From: Myxococcales bacterium
GTDB taxonomy: Bacteria; Myxococcota_A; Polyangia; Fen-1088
Assembly: GCA_003158735.1 (NCBI GenBank)
Contig: PMLB01000209.1
Location: 1 to 53,910 of the forward strand
Length of the DNA: 53,910 bases
Direction: 5' to 3'
The position numbers and the translations under genes were made by a program. Each line of letters starts with the position of its first letter. Position 1 is the first letter of the stretch. Below are positions 41,812 through 51,166 of the stretch, piece by piece. Under the pieces are notes generated by a model that saw only the letters and a list, made by a program, of their open reading frames with translations, had not been told where the DNA came from and did no database searches.

Positions 41812-43662
41812 CTACTTCAGCGCAAACAACGCCAGACCTTCGCCCTTGGCCAGCAATTCCACCATTGAGGAATCGTCCAGGAATTTCCACAGCGCTGGTG
41901 GATACGACAACTGCCCTTCTCTGGTCGAATACAGGATGTGAGTGATCCCTTTCTCTCTCAGCCGCTCTCGCACCTCCCCAGGGGAAGAACACGGCGCCAG
42001 CCAATCGGCAATCTGCGAGGCTTCAAAGAAGCTGTCGGCAATATACGCCCGATCACTGTAGAAGCCGAAATTCGTATTCAAGAACAGCAGCCTTGCGTTC
42101 ATGGGTAGTTCCCGATTCATGAAGGCAAACTCCCCAGGTACCGCGGACTTCAGCACGGCTTCTCGATCCTTGCCACCATACCTACCAGCGACCTCTGCCG
42201 CCTTGGCATAACTTCCACTCACCTCGGCCATCAGGAGCGCAGCCGCCAGACAATAGACGGCCGCAAACCCGCCCACCGCGACAACCTTCCGCGCAAACAG
42301 CCGGTCCATCAACCCTCCCAACGCAAGCGCGGCAGCGATAGCCAACACCGGAATGATGGGGATGAGAAACCGCAATTGCTGGCTCGCGCTCGCCCAACAC
42401 ACGAAATAGATCCCGGACACCACCAGACAGGCACGCACGGTGCGGTCCCACAATGCGGCGACTACCGACAGCGGCAGGAGTGCAATCCACATTTTGTTGA
42501 GCGATCCGTCGAAGTGAGCATAGCCCTCTCCGGCAGACAGAATCACCCGAAAGGGCAGCTTGATGTAGTCCAGAACCGTGCGCCCCATGCCCACGGACGA
42601 TTGCCAGTGTGCAAACTGCCGCCAGCAGTCCTGGCTCCAATCTGGACCTCCAAACACATCGTAGAAAAACGGATACACCGGATTCCCGGTAAACCAGACG
42701 GACTTCACCATCCAGGGCAATACCAGGAACACGATGGGGGGCAAAAGGCAGGTTGCCAGCTCGACCGATGCCCGGCGAAGGCGGTTTCCAGCAGGCAAGC
42801 TGACGAAATACCAGAACACGATTGGCACCACGCTAAGCAAGCCGTTGACCTTCATACCGGCCATGATCCCGCAGCTAATACCCGAAAGAACCAGACACAC
42901 CCGCCGCTGCTCGGGCTCATGGTTTACGCGCATCATGAAGATGAACGCCGTTGTCATGAAGAAAGCCTGGATGATGTCGACGTATGCGATGGCCGCTTCC
43001 AGCATGAAGGTATGGTTGAAGAGCACAAACAGCACAGCCATGAAGCCATACCAAGCCGACTTGCGAACTCGCACGAACTCGAAGATCGCGTAGGCCGTAA
43101 AGACAGAGAAGATGCACTGAACCGAGTTGGCGAGAACATGGTCCTTCAGGAGCATCGCCAGCGTGAACACCATCTCGCCATCGAGCGGCCAGTTGGAGTA
43201 CACGTTGAACGGAATTCTGAAGAACCCGCCGTGGGCTATGTACAGCTTGGGAATTGTCAGGTGATAGACGCCGGCGTCTCCCTTGAGCTCGGGGTCCATG
43301 CTGCACACAGCAGCTACCGCAAGTGCCAGAACGATTGGCAAGAGGCAACCGGCCGCCGCAGCGACCTGAGCGGACCGGAGGCCACGCGAGAATCGAGGAA
43401 AGCGAGGACGGGCGAAGGCAGCTGCCCCGGCTGCTGAGGCCAGAACCAGTGCCCCGACCGCTGGCAAGGTGAGGATTTGGGCCGCGCTGAGAAAAAAGAT
43501 CGCAGCCATCCAAAACGCGGTCCCAAGGCACAAGCGAGTCAGGCCCCGGTGGGGGAAGTCTTTCGTCTTGCGAAAGGCCGCCCGCTCAATGGCAAATCCC
43601 GGCAGCCAGAGCAGGCCTGCCAGGAGAGCCATCGTGACGAGGTGTATGAGTAGGTCTGTCAT
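41812..43662 (-). CDS. Polytopic GT-C/GT39-like membrane protein
   Basis: 616 residues, at least ten membrane helices. After the second helix pair, a large loop has the acidic motif KGDAGVYHLTIPKLYIAHGG and then NVYSNWPLDGEMVF, typical of PMT/GT39-like transferases in which an Asp binds the lipid-phosphate donor. A C-terminal soluble domain (about residues 500-616) includes DRAYIADSFFEASQIADWL. The substrate is unknown. Together with the preceding AftB-like gene it suggests envelope glycan decoration. Third-position composition fits the neighbours, with slightly lower GC. Confidence 0.8.
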   Translation of the reverse strand: MTDLLIHLVTMALLAGLLWLPGFAIERAAFRKTKDFPHRGLTRLCLGTAFWMAAIFFLSAAQILTLPAVGALVLASAAGAAAFARPRFPRFSRGLRSAQVAAAAGCLLPIVLALAVAAVCSMDPELKGDAGVYHLTIPKLYIAHGGFFRIPFNVYSNWPLDGEMVFTLAMLLKDHVLANSVQCIFSVFTAYAIFEFVRVRKSAWYGFMAVLFVLFNHTFMLEAAIAYVDIIQAFFMTTAFIFMMRVNHEPEQRRVCLVLSGISCGIMAGMKVNGLLSVVPIVFWYFVSLPAGNRLRRASVELATCLLPPIVFLVLPWMVKSVWFTGNPVYPFFYDVFGGPDWSQDCWRQFAHWQSSVGMGRTVLDYIKLPFRVILSAGEGYAHFDGSLNKMWIALLPLSVVAALWDRTVRACLVVSGIYFVCWASASQQLRFLIPIIPVLAIAAALALGGLMDRLFARKVVAVGGFAAVYCLAAALLMAEVSGSYAKAAEVAGRYGGKDREAVLKSAVPGEFAFMNRELPMNARLLFLNTNFGFYSDRAYIADSFFEASQIADWLAPCSSPGEVRERLREKGITHILYSTREGQLSYPPALWKFLDDSSMVELLAKGEGLALFALK

Positions 43663-43901
43663 GCCGATTCAGTCATCGCGTTCTGGAAGTTCTCCCGCGG
43701 CCAGGCCAGCGCGGCGAGCGTAACATGCTGACCGTTCTACGGGCTCGATTCCTCGGTCGTGGGAACCAGCCTGCCCGCCCGCATCGAACATGCCTCTGCG
43801 CGTTGTGGAGTCTCTGAGTCGCAGACCCAGGCTCCTGTCAGTGAAATGCGTTGAAGCTCAGCTTGGCCACTTGCCCTTTGCATAGGCACGGGTGGCACCG
43901 A

Positions 43902-46532
43902 ATGTACACACGATCACTAGGTCTTCTTTCGGGTTTGCTGTTGCTATTCTTGACTGCCTGCTCGGGCAACTCGGCAAAGGATGCGGGGGCAACTGGCGGC
44001 AGCGGAGCAACGACGACCGTGAGTGGCGGGACGAGAACCGTGGGCATCACCGGCGGCTCGGTGGTCGCCACCGGCGGCGCTGTCAACGCAACCGGCGGCT
44101 CAATCGTTGCCACGGGTGGCGCGGTCATCGCAACTGGCGGCGTAGCGATCGCCACAGGTGGTGGTACGGCTATCACAACTGGCGGCGCGGTCGTTGCTGG
44201 AAACACCGGCGGTAGCACCCGAGTAATCTCTGCTACCGGCGGCGCGGGCACGGCCGGCGCAGGCGGGACACCGACAGGTGGCTCCGGCACAACGCCAGCT
44301 GGCGGTGCAACCGCCGGCTCCGCGGGAGTTGCAACGGGCGGCTCGACAGCTGTTGCAGCCGGCGGCTCGTCAGGAGGCGCAACCGGCGGCTCCATGGGCG
44401 GCACGGGCGCAGGGGGCACCGGCGGCACTGTCTTTCCACCGCCCGCCAACCGGGTGCGCACGATCATGTCCTTCGACCGGGACTGGCTGTTCAACTACGG
44501 CGACGCGTCCGGTGCCGACGCCACGCTTTTTCCGGATACCGCCTGGCGCAAGTTGAACATCCCTCACGACTGGGCCATCGAAGGCCCGACTCCGCCGGCC
44601 AGCCCATTCTCCTCAACTGCCGCGAGCACCGGCCGGGGTGGCTATGCGCCGTCGGGCATCGCCTGGTACCGCAAGCATTTCACGCTCCCGCAAATGCCGG
44701 CGGGCCGCAAGGTCTTCATTGAGTTCGACGGCGTGATGGGCAACAGCACCGTTTCCGTCAACGGCACGTCTATCGGAAACCATCCCTATGGCTACGTGAG
44801 CTTCCGCTACGACATCACATCGAGTGTGAAGTTCACCGGAGACAACGTCATCGCGGTCAAGACCGACACCACTGTGCAGCCCGCCTCGCGTTTCTACGCG
44901 GGGGCTGGGATCTACCGCCACGTCCGCCTCGTCGCGACCGATCCCGTGCATCTCGATCAGTGGGCCACCGTCGTAACCACGCCCGCGCCAACCACCACGT
45001 CAGCCACAGTGAAGGTTCAGACCACGGTGGTCAATGAGGGCACGGCCGCGGCGAGCGTGAGTCTTGAGGGTCTTGTCACCAACCCCGACGGAACCGATCG
45101 TGCACCAGTCACCACGACTGCTCAGACTATCGCCGCCGGGGCCTCGGCCAGCTTCAGCTTCGATGTCCCCGTCGCCAATCCCAAACTGTGGGACACCAAG
45201 ACGCCGAACATGTATCAACTTGTGACCAAGGTCCAAGTCGACGGCAACGTGGTGGACGACGAGGCCACCCCCTTCGGGATCCGGGAAATCAAGTTCAGCA
45301 CGGGAATGACCCTCAATGGCAATCCCGTGAAATTCCAGGGCGTGTGCCTGCACCAGGACTATCACGGCCTCGGGTTGGCGGCCCCGCAGCGAGCCATGCA
45401 GCGACGGCTGGCGCAGCTCCGGCTTCTGGGAGTGAATGCCATTCGCACGTCGCACGAGCCGCCCAGCCCGGATTTCCTCGACCTGACCGATCGCATGGGC
45501 TTTCTCGTGCTCGACGAATTCACCGACCTGTGGGCTGGAAGCAAGTGGGGCGACGTCGGCGACTACTCCAGGTATTTCAACAAGACCGCCACGACTCCCA
45601 CGGGAATGCCTGCGGTGCCCATAGTGACCGGCGTTACCCCCACCGGCGCCCCGTGGTGGCAGGTGGACTTCACCGGATGGATCATGCGGGATCGCAACCA
45701 TCCCAGCGTCGCTCTTTACAGCATGGGCAACGAAATCAGCGATTCGTTCAGCGTGAGAACTCCCATTCTCACGAAGATGATCGCGATCAGTCACTTCCTC
45801 GATCCGACCCGCAGTGACACCCAGGCCCTGCTTTCCTACGGCACCGACACCATCGACGTCGGGACAGCGACCAATACCCTGCTCGACGTGTGGGGCACCA
45901 ATTACAACGTCGCCACTGTGCTCAAGGGCATGGTCAATGCGCCGACGAAATCCGCTTTGATCACCGAAATGGGTACCGAAACCGGCACCTGGGCTCAGGT
46001 CACCGCGAACCCCGGGTTGACGGGCGAGTTCATGTGGACTGGCGTGGACTATCTTGGCGAAGCCGACAAGGCATGGCCCACGGTTGGCGCCACCGCCGGG
46101 CTGATGGACGAGCTGGGCCTGGTGAAAACCATCGGCTATTCGTGGCAGACGATATGGGGAATGCCCAAGACCACCTTCAGTACGGGCGTGGTAGCGGGCA
46201 AAGTGGTACTCACGGCCGATCACACGGCGATAACCACGGATCTCAACGATGTCGCGTTCGTCAGGGCCGCAGTCCCGACCGCCACGGCTCCCGTGACTTT
46301 CTCGCTCACCGGTCCCGGGACTCTGGTCGCGGTCGACAGTGGCAGCATGACCCAGGAAACCTTCCGCGGTGATACCCGCAACGCCTTTGGCAATCTGGCC
46401 TACGCCATCATCCAGGCGACGGGTTCTGGCGCCATCACGGTGACCGCCAAGTCAGCGGGACTCACCGATGGCACCGCGACCATCACGGCCACCGAGGCCA
46501 CATTCGCTCCCTGCGCTGGCACCTGCGACTAA
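43902..46532 (+). CDS. GH2 family beta-galactosidase-like lipoprotein
   Basis: 876 residues from ATG 43902 with lipobox LFLTAC (C20). A Gly/Thr/Ala/Val linker (about 160 residues of TGGxVxATGG repeats) is followed by the sugar-binding sandwich (WRKLNIPHDWAIEGP), the immunoglobulin-like domain and the TIM barrel. The catalytic acid/base Glu is in ALYSMGNEISD, and the likely nucleophile Glu is in ALITEMGTETG. A further beta-domain forms the C-terminus. It likely removes beta-linked galactose or a related sugar from polysaccharide at the surface, complementing the GH43- and CE2-like neighbours. The substrate cannot be fixed from sequence. Confidence 0.9.
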   Translation: MYTRSLGLLSGLLLLFLTACSGNSAKDAGATGGSGATTTVSGGTRTVGITGGSVVATGGAVNATGGSIVATGGAVIATGGVAIATGGGTAITTGGAVVAGNTGGSTRVISATGGAGTAGAGGTPTGGSGTTPAGGATAGSAGVATGGSTAVAAGGSSGGATGGSMGGTGAGGTGGTVFPPPANRVRTIMSFDRDWLFNYGDASGADATLFPDTAWRKLNIPHDWAIEGPTPPASPFSSTAASTGRGGYAPSGIAWYRKHFTLPQMPAGRKVFIEFDGVMGNSTVSVNGTSIGNHPYGYVSFRYDITSSVKFTGDNVIAVKTDTTVQPASRFYAGAGIYRHVRLVATDPVHLDQWATVVTTPAPTTTSATVKVQTTVVNEGTAAASVSLEGLVTNPDGTDRAPVTTTAQTIAAGASASFSFDVPVANPKLWDTKTPNMYQLVTKVQVDGNVVDDEATPFGIREIKFSTGMTLNGNPVKFQGVCLHQDYHGLGLAAPQRAMQRRLAQLRLLGVNAIRTSHEPPSPDFLDLTDRMGFLVLDEFTDLWAGSKWGDVGDYSRYFNKTATTPTGMPAVPIVTGVTPTGAPWWQVDFTGWIMRDRNHPSVALYSMGNEISDSFSVRTPILTKMIAISHFLDPTRSDTQALLSYGTDTIDVGTATNTLLDVWGTNYNVATVLKGMVNAPTKSALITEMGTETGTWAQVTANPGLTGEFMWTGVDYLGEADKAWPTVGATAGLMDELGLVKTIGYSWQTIWGMPKTTFSTGVVAGKVVLTADHTAITTDLNDVAFVRAAVPTATAPVTFSLTGPGTLVAVDSGSMTQETFRGDTRNAFGNLAYAIIQATGSGAITVTAKSAGLTDGTATITATEATFAPCAGTCD

Positions 46533-46548
46533 CGTTGCCCTCGGAGAG

Positions 46549-49500
46549 TCATCCCGCAATCGCGGTGGTCCGCACCTGGTCGAGCACGCCCATCAACTGG
46601 CTCAGCTGCGCCGAGCTGAAGAGTCCTTCAGGACCACGTGGCGTGATGTCCGTGAAAGGCGACTCGTAGAGCAGCCCAGCCTCCATCACCCCGTGCTCGG
46701 TGAGGTGATCCACGATCAGGTTCACGAACTCGATCTGATTCGCGCCGAGCGACTTCCCGGCCAGGAATCCGCCCAAAGCCGCCTTGGCTGCCTCGCGGTC
46801 GAGGCCGACTAGCGAGCGCACGAACAGCCCTAGGCCGTGCGACGTCTCCTTGGCGCGGCTGATGTCCTCGGGGCCGCCAATCTCGCTTTCACCCAGCATG
46901 CGTTCCAGCTCGGCCACATCCGCCGCCGTGAGCGCGCGGTTCATGCGCAGCTTGTGAATGGCGACGTGATCCTGATGGGCCCGCAGGAACGCCCTCGCCT
47001 TGGCGCGAAACTTCTCGAATCCGTCGCCAGCAGTGAAACCCGGCAAGTCCACACTGCTCGCGGCGCCGATTTGGTCCACGAAATCAGAATAGACCGGCTT
47101 GCGACTTTGCTTGTCGATGAACTGGACCAGGTCCCGCAAGCGCCGGCGCAATCTCTCAAGCATCGGCGTGGTGACGTCCTGCCACCATTCGTCGGTCTGC
47201 ACGTCCGCGATCAACTCCATTTGCGCGCGCACCATGGGGATAGCGGACTTCTCCTCCAGCAATCCCGCGAGGGCTTTCACTTGGTCGCGCAGGCGCTCGA
47301 AGCCCAGCTCGGATCGCAGGAGCGCCAGTTGCAGATTCAAGACGAGCAGGTCGAAGCGTTTGGCCTCCTCTGGCTCGGGTTCCAGCTCGGATGGCAAGCC
47401 CGCCACTTCGCGCGACAGCTCGGCCAGCGCCTCACCCGACAGCCGCATCCAGGCTTCCGGCTTGGCGTACTTTTCCACTGCGCGCCGTTTGGGCCGCACC
47501 ACGAAGTTGTCCAGGTTCATCGCGGCGACCTCGCCGTGCAACATCCCAGCCACGGCAATGCGCAGCTCGGCCTCGTTCCGTGGATCACCAAAGACGGCCG
47601 CCGGCTCGGCCAGGGCGGTAGCGCCGAGCTTCTTGTCCAACTCGCCGATGGTTTCCAGTCGCCGCTTGAACAGGCGTTTGCCCAGCGATTCACCGGCCGC
47701 GCCGTCCACTGTCGCGGGGTTCTGGCCGAAGAACTCCAGATTTCCGCAGTAGTCGAAGATCTGGAAGTACTCCTTGTGCTTGCCCGGCCCGAACAGATCC
47801 GGGCACAGTCGCGTGCCGCGCCCAAGCATCTGCCAGAACTTGGTCTTCGAGCGCACCACCTTGAAGAACACCAAGTTGACCACCTCGGGAACGTCGATGC
47901 CCGTGTCGAGCATGTCGACGGAAAGCGCGAGGTGCGGCGGTTTGTCCTTGATCGAGAAGTTGTCGATCAGGCTCTGCGCGTACTCGACCTTGAAGGTGAT
48001 GACTCGCGCGAACTCGCCCTTGAAATGTGGGTAGTTGGCGTCGAAGCGCTCGGCGATGAAATCCGCGTGCGCCTGGTTCTTGGCAAACAAGATGGTCTTG
48101 CCCAGCCGATCGCCGCCCGCGACAGTCAATCCGTGGGTCGTCAGGTGGGCCAGCACCTTGTCCACTGTGTCCTTGTTGAACAACCACTTGTTGACCGCCT
48201 CGGCCTCCACGCGGTCAGGCACCCCGCCCTCCTCGTTCCACTCGAGTTCGTCCCACTGTTCTTTTTCCTCATCGGACAAGTCGGCGTACTTGATGCCTTC
48301 GCGCTGGAATTTCAGCGGGACCGACACGGCCTTGGGCGGCACCAAGTAGCCATCCTTCACTGCCTCGTCCAGCCCGTAGGCATCGGTGGGCACGCCGTTC
48401 TCCAGGTCGAACAGCTTGTAAGTGTTGCGGTCCACCTCGTCCTTGGGCGTGGCGGTCAGGCCCACCAGCAGCGAGTCGAAGTAGTCGAAGATGGCGCTGT
48501 ACTTCTGAAACACCGAGCGGTGCGCCTCGTCGATGATGACCAGATCGAAGTGCCCGACCCCGAAACGCCGTTGGCCGTCTTGGGATTCGTCGATCAACCC
48601 CATCATCGTCGGATAGGTCGAGACATACACGCGCCCTTCGGCGTCCTTTTCGGTGACCAGGTTGACGGGTGGGGAGTCGGGCAGAAATCTCTTGAAGGCA
48701 CCCACGGCCTGATTGACCAGCGCCACCCGATCGGCCAGGAACAGCACGCGTTTGGCCCAATTGCAGCGCATGAGCAGGTCGCAAAGCGCGATCACAGTGC
48801 GCGTCTTGCCCGCGCCGGTGGCCATCACCACCAGCGCCTTGCGGTCGTGGTCGCGCTCGAAAGCCTCGCCGATGCGGCGAATACTGCGTGTCTGGTAGTA
48901 GCGCTCGACGATGTTCTGGTTGATCTCGGACCCGGCCAGCAATTTGCGCGTACTGCGTCGCTGGATGAGCAGCTCCAGTTCGGCCTTCTTGTAGAAGCCC
49001 TGCACCTGGCGTGGCGGATATTGCCTGTCGTCCCAGATCCAATGGTCGTAGCCGTTGGAATAGAAAATCACCGGGCGCTGGCCGAAGCGCTTCTCCAGGC
49101 AATCCGCGTACAGCTTCGCCTGCTGCTGTCCCACGCGTGCATCCCGCCGCGTGCGCTTGGCTTCCACCAACGCCAGGGGCTTGCCGTCGTCGCCCCACAA
49201 CAGATAGTCGACGAAGCCCTTGCCCTGGTTGTTGGGCATGCCGTCGACCTCGAACTCGCGGTCACGCGGTTGATCGAGCTGCCAGCCCGCCTCCTTCAGC
49301 AGCAAGTCGATGAAAGCGTCGCGCGTCTCGGCCTCGGAGTAGTCGTGCGTGTCGGGTTGCGCGGTCGCGGCCTTCCTGGCATCGGCGACCTCGGCTCGCA
49401 GGCGCGTGAGTTCCGCATCCAGCGCAGTCTTGTCTGCCAGCAGTGCCGACAGCTTCTCGTCGCGCTCGCGCAGACCACCCTCAAGCTTCTGCAATTGCTC

Positions 49501-49956
49501 GACGGTCTGCTTGGGCAGCGGCGCGAATTTGGGCAGCGCAATTGTGTCGAATACCAGCCCCGGCGCCGGCTTCGCCCCCCGCGCGTACGAACGCGCCAGC
49601 CAGTACGCGAAATGGAACAGCTCGCGCACTGCAGTCACCGCATCCGACGGCTGGATCGGTCGATGACTGTGAACCGCCTGATTGCCAAGCGTGTTGATAA
49701 GCCGCACCTTGCTGAATACCGCTTCGCCCGCCGTGGTTTTGAAGGTCGGTTCGTGGATCAAGGCGCTAAGATTTTCCTGGTAGGGCAAGCGCAGAGCCGA
49801 GTCGTGCTTGTACATCCACGCCACCGCCAGCTCCAGCGTGCGCCGGGCGTAGAAGCAGGCGGTGCGCGGGTCCGGATACACAGCCCCCTCCGCCTTGTGG
49901 GCTGACTCGAAGACATCGGGCCACTCGGCTTGCAGGAAGGCGAAGAGGGTGCTCAC
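46549..49956 (-). CDS. hsdR: Type I restriction enzyme, R subunit (HsdR)
   Basis: 1135 residues from GTG 49956; the longer frame to 50289 overlaps the toxin gene. An N-terminal DUF4145-like helical domain (RTLELAVAWMYKHDSALRLP, LINTLGNQAVHSHRPI) and a coiled coil (about 150-195) come first. The PD-(D/E)xK nuclease has D250, E265 and K267 (VDYLLWGDDGKPLALVEAK). The SF2 translocase has Walker A ATGAGKT (379-385) and DEAH (476-479), then LVGLTATPK and the late helicase motifs (MLDTGIDVPEV, MLGRGTRLCPDLF). It cleaves unmodified DNA after translocation, with HsdM and HsdS. Its GTG overlaps the stop of the PIN-like toxin (GTGA), an unusual coupling. Confidence 0.95.
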   Translation of the reverse strand: MSTLFAFLQAEWPDVFESAHKAEGAVYPDPRTACFYARRTLELAVAWMYKHDSALRLPYQENLSALIHEPTFKTTAGEAVFSKVRLINTLGNQAVHSHRPIQPSDAVTAVRELFHFAYWLARSYARGAKPAPGLVFDTIALPKFAPLPKQTVEQLQKLEGGLRERDEKLSALLADKTALDAELTRLRAEVADARKAATAQPDTHDYSEAETRDAFIDLLLKEAGWQLDQPRDREFEVDGMPNNQGKGFVDYLLWGDDGKPLALVEAKRTRRDARVGQQQAKLYADCLEKRFGQRPVIFYSNGYDHWIWDDRQYPPRQVQGFYKKAELELLIQRRSTRKLLAGSEINQNIVERYYQTRSIRRIGEAFERDHDRKALVVMATGAGKTRTVIALCDLLMRCNWAKRVLFLADRVALVNQAVGAFKRFLPDSPPVNLVTEKDAEGRVYVSTYPTMMGLIDESQDGQRRFGVGHFDLVIIDEAHRSVFQKYSAIFDYFDSLLVGLTATPKDEVDRNTYKLFDLENGVPTDAYGLDEAVKDGYLVPPKAVSVPLKFQREGIKYADLSDEEKEQWDELEWNEEGGVPDRVEAEAVNKWLFNKDTVDKVLAHLTTHGLTVAGGDRLGKTILFAKNQAHADFIAERFDANYPHFKGEFARVITFKVEYAQSLIDNFSIKDKPPHLALSVDMLDTGIDVPEVVNLVFFKVVRSKTKFWQMLGRGTRLCPDLFGPGKHKEYFQIFDYCGNLEFFGQNPATVDGAAGESLGKRLFKRRLETIGELDKKLGATALAEPAAVFGDPRNEAELRIAVAGMLHGEVAAMNLDNFVVRPKRRAVEKYAKPEAWMRLSGEALAELSREVAGLPSELEPEPEEAKRFDLLVLNLQLALLRSELGFERLRDQVKALAGLLEEKSAIPMVRAQMELIADVQTDEWWQDVTTPMLERLRRRLRDLVQFIDKQSRKPVYSDFVDQIGAASSVDLPGFTAGDGFEKFRAKARAFLRAHQDHVAIHKLRMNRALTAADVAELERMLGESEIGGPEDISRAKETSHGLGLFVRSLVGLDREAAKAALGGFLAGKSLGANQIEFVNLIVDHLTEHGVMEAGLLYESPFTDITPRGPEGLFSSAQLSQLMGVLDQVRTTAIAG

Positions 49957-50468
49957 GGTGTCACCCCTTTGCGCAATTCGTTGGGCGACAGCTCGTTCTT
50001 CTTCACCAGTTCCGCGACGATCGTCGTTTGCTTCTCGGCGATCATAGCCAGCCGATCCACCGCGGTTTCTGGCTTCTTTTGCTGAACGGCGAGAACCCAG
50101 ACCTTGGCGGTGCCGGGTGTCATCTGGTGGCAGATGTGTTCCAAATGGCACAAGAGCAATCCGGTCGAGCGAATCGGGTTGTGTCCTTGCCCCTTGACGA
50201 CGACGAGCGTCAGCCCCGTCTGCGACAGAACGGTCATCTCCTTCGCAAGCGCCAGCATCTTGTCGTCGTTCGTGATCAGGCCGTCCCACCGGCGTTGGTC
50301 GACGTGCAGCTCGCGTAGCAACTCCCAGTCATACACCGCGGCGAGGTCAGGCCGGATGCGACGAACCGGGATCAGCTCGGCGCCTTCGATGTACTGGGAA
50401 AGCGCGTCGACGATGGGTTCGGGGCAATTCTGGTCCAGCGCGAACAGCCGACGGGAATGCGCGGGCAT
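49953..50468 (-). CDS. PIN-like toxin (VapC45/DUF5615-type)
   Basis: 171 residues from ATG 50468 (a GTG one codon earlier is possible). The compact PIN-like core reads LFALDQNCPEPIVDALSQYI, WDGLITNDDKMLALAKEM and LTLVVVKGQG, with Asp residues in place for metal binding. A helical C-terminus follows. This fold pairs with DUF433 antitoxins, exactly the gene upstream, with which its start overlaps (TGATG). It probably acts as an RNase. Its stop overlaps the hsdR start by 4 nt, so hsdR translation should follow toxin translation. Confidence 0.82.
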   Translation of the reverse strand: MPAHSRRLFALDQNCPEPIVDALSQYIEGAELIPVRRIRPDLAAVYDWELLRELHVDQRRWDGLITNDDKMLALAKEMTVLSQTGLTLVVVKGQGHNPIRSTGLLLCHLEHICHQMTPGTAKVWVLAVQQKKPETAVDRLAMIAEKQTTIVAELVKKNELSPNELRKGVTP

Positions 50469-51133
50469 CACGCCGCCTGTTTGAGCTTCAGGTTCTGATC
50501 GAGTTCCTGCTCCAGAGCGATCGCGTCCGCGACCTGTGCTTCGTTGAGGTACGGGTAAAGCTGAATGATCCGCTTGGTGTCCAGACCATCGTTCGCCAGC
50601 GCAGCGATCGCGGTCGTCTCCACGCGCGTGCCCGCGACGTGCGGCGATCCACTCAGTTTGCCTGGGACGATACGAAGTTCTGGCTTGGGTCGCACCAGGT
50701 CGGGGCCCTTCAACCCTTCCATGGAGGTAAAGGGCGCCACAAGATTGAGCAGCTCACCCCGCGCAAGCTGCCCCTGAAGGTCCTGCAACCCGGTGGGCAG
50801 GTCCAGGTACAAGGTTCCGTCGGGAACCACGAACAAACTGGATTTCCCTTCGCTCCACACAGGGAGGTCGAGAGCCCGCAATTGCTCCAGGGCGCGCCTC
50901 ACCGCTGGCATGCCCACACCCGGAATCTCCGCGCCAGCTTCCAAGGTTTTCTGCCGGCGGAGCCAGTAGATGACCCGCAACCCCATGAGATCCGAGTACG
51001 ACCACAGCTTCACCTTGGTGGGGGAAACGCTAGGACCAAAGATTCCGTGCCGGTCCCACCAGTGGATCGTGGACAGCGGCACCCCTGAAAGCGCCGAAGT
51101 GCGCCTGGCCGTGTATGCACCGGTGCCTGTCAT
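50468..51133 (-). CDS. DUF433 antitoxin with MerR-like helix-turn-helix (VapB45-type)
   Basis: 221 residues from ATG 51133 (TTG 51139 possible). The N-terminal MerR-like winged helix (YTARRTSALSGVPLSTIHWW, then LWSYSDLMGLRVIYWLRRQ) is followed by a middle domain. The C-terminal DUF433 domain (LRIVPGKLSGSPHVAGTRVE, then LDTKRIIQLYPYLNEAQVAD) is the toxin-neutralising, DNA-binding domain known from VapB45 and related antitoxins. It probably represses the module. A short AT-rich stretch upstream may be its promoter. Confidence 0.85.
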   Translation of the reverse strand: MTGTGAYTARRTSALSGVPLSTIHWWDRHGIFGPSVSPTKVKLWSYSDLMGLRVIYWLRRQKTLEAGAEIPGVGMPAVRRALEQLRALDLPVWSEGKSSLFVVPDGTLYLDLPTGLQDLQGQLARGELLNLVAPFTSMEGLKGPDLVRPKPELRIVPGKLSGSPHVAGTRVETTAIAALANDGLDTKRIIQLYPYLNEAQVADAIALEQELDQNLKLKQAA

Positions 51134-51166
51134 GAACAAACCTTATCCTAGTATATCCCGAGTCAA
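51134..51166 (-). promoter_or_regulatory. AT-rich promoter/operator candidate for the TA module
   Basis: This is the most AT-rich stretch of the hsd locus. It holds two direct TATCC repeats (plus strand 51144 and 51154), one helical turn apart, and TTGACT and TATACT hexamers on the minus strand. Their spacing (5 bp) is wrong for a sigma-70 pair, so the exact promoter is unclear. It would let the TA module, and hsdR behind it, be expressed independently of hsdM-hsdS. Confidence 0.3.

Noticed and set aside
46837-49905. A 1022-codon plus-strand frame
   Set aside because: It is antisense to hsdR, whose motifs are unambiguous; the open frame is a by-product of high third-position G/C.
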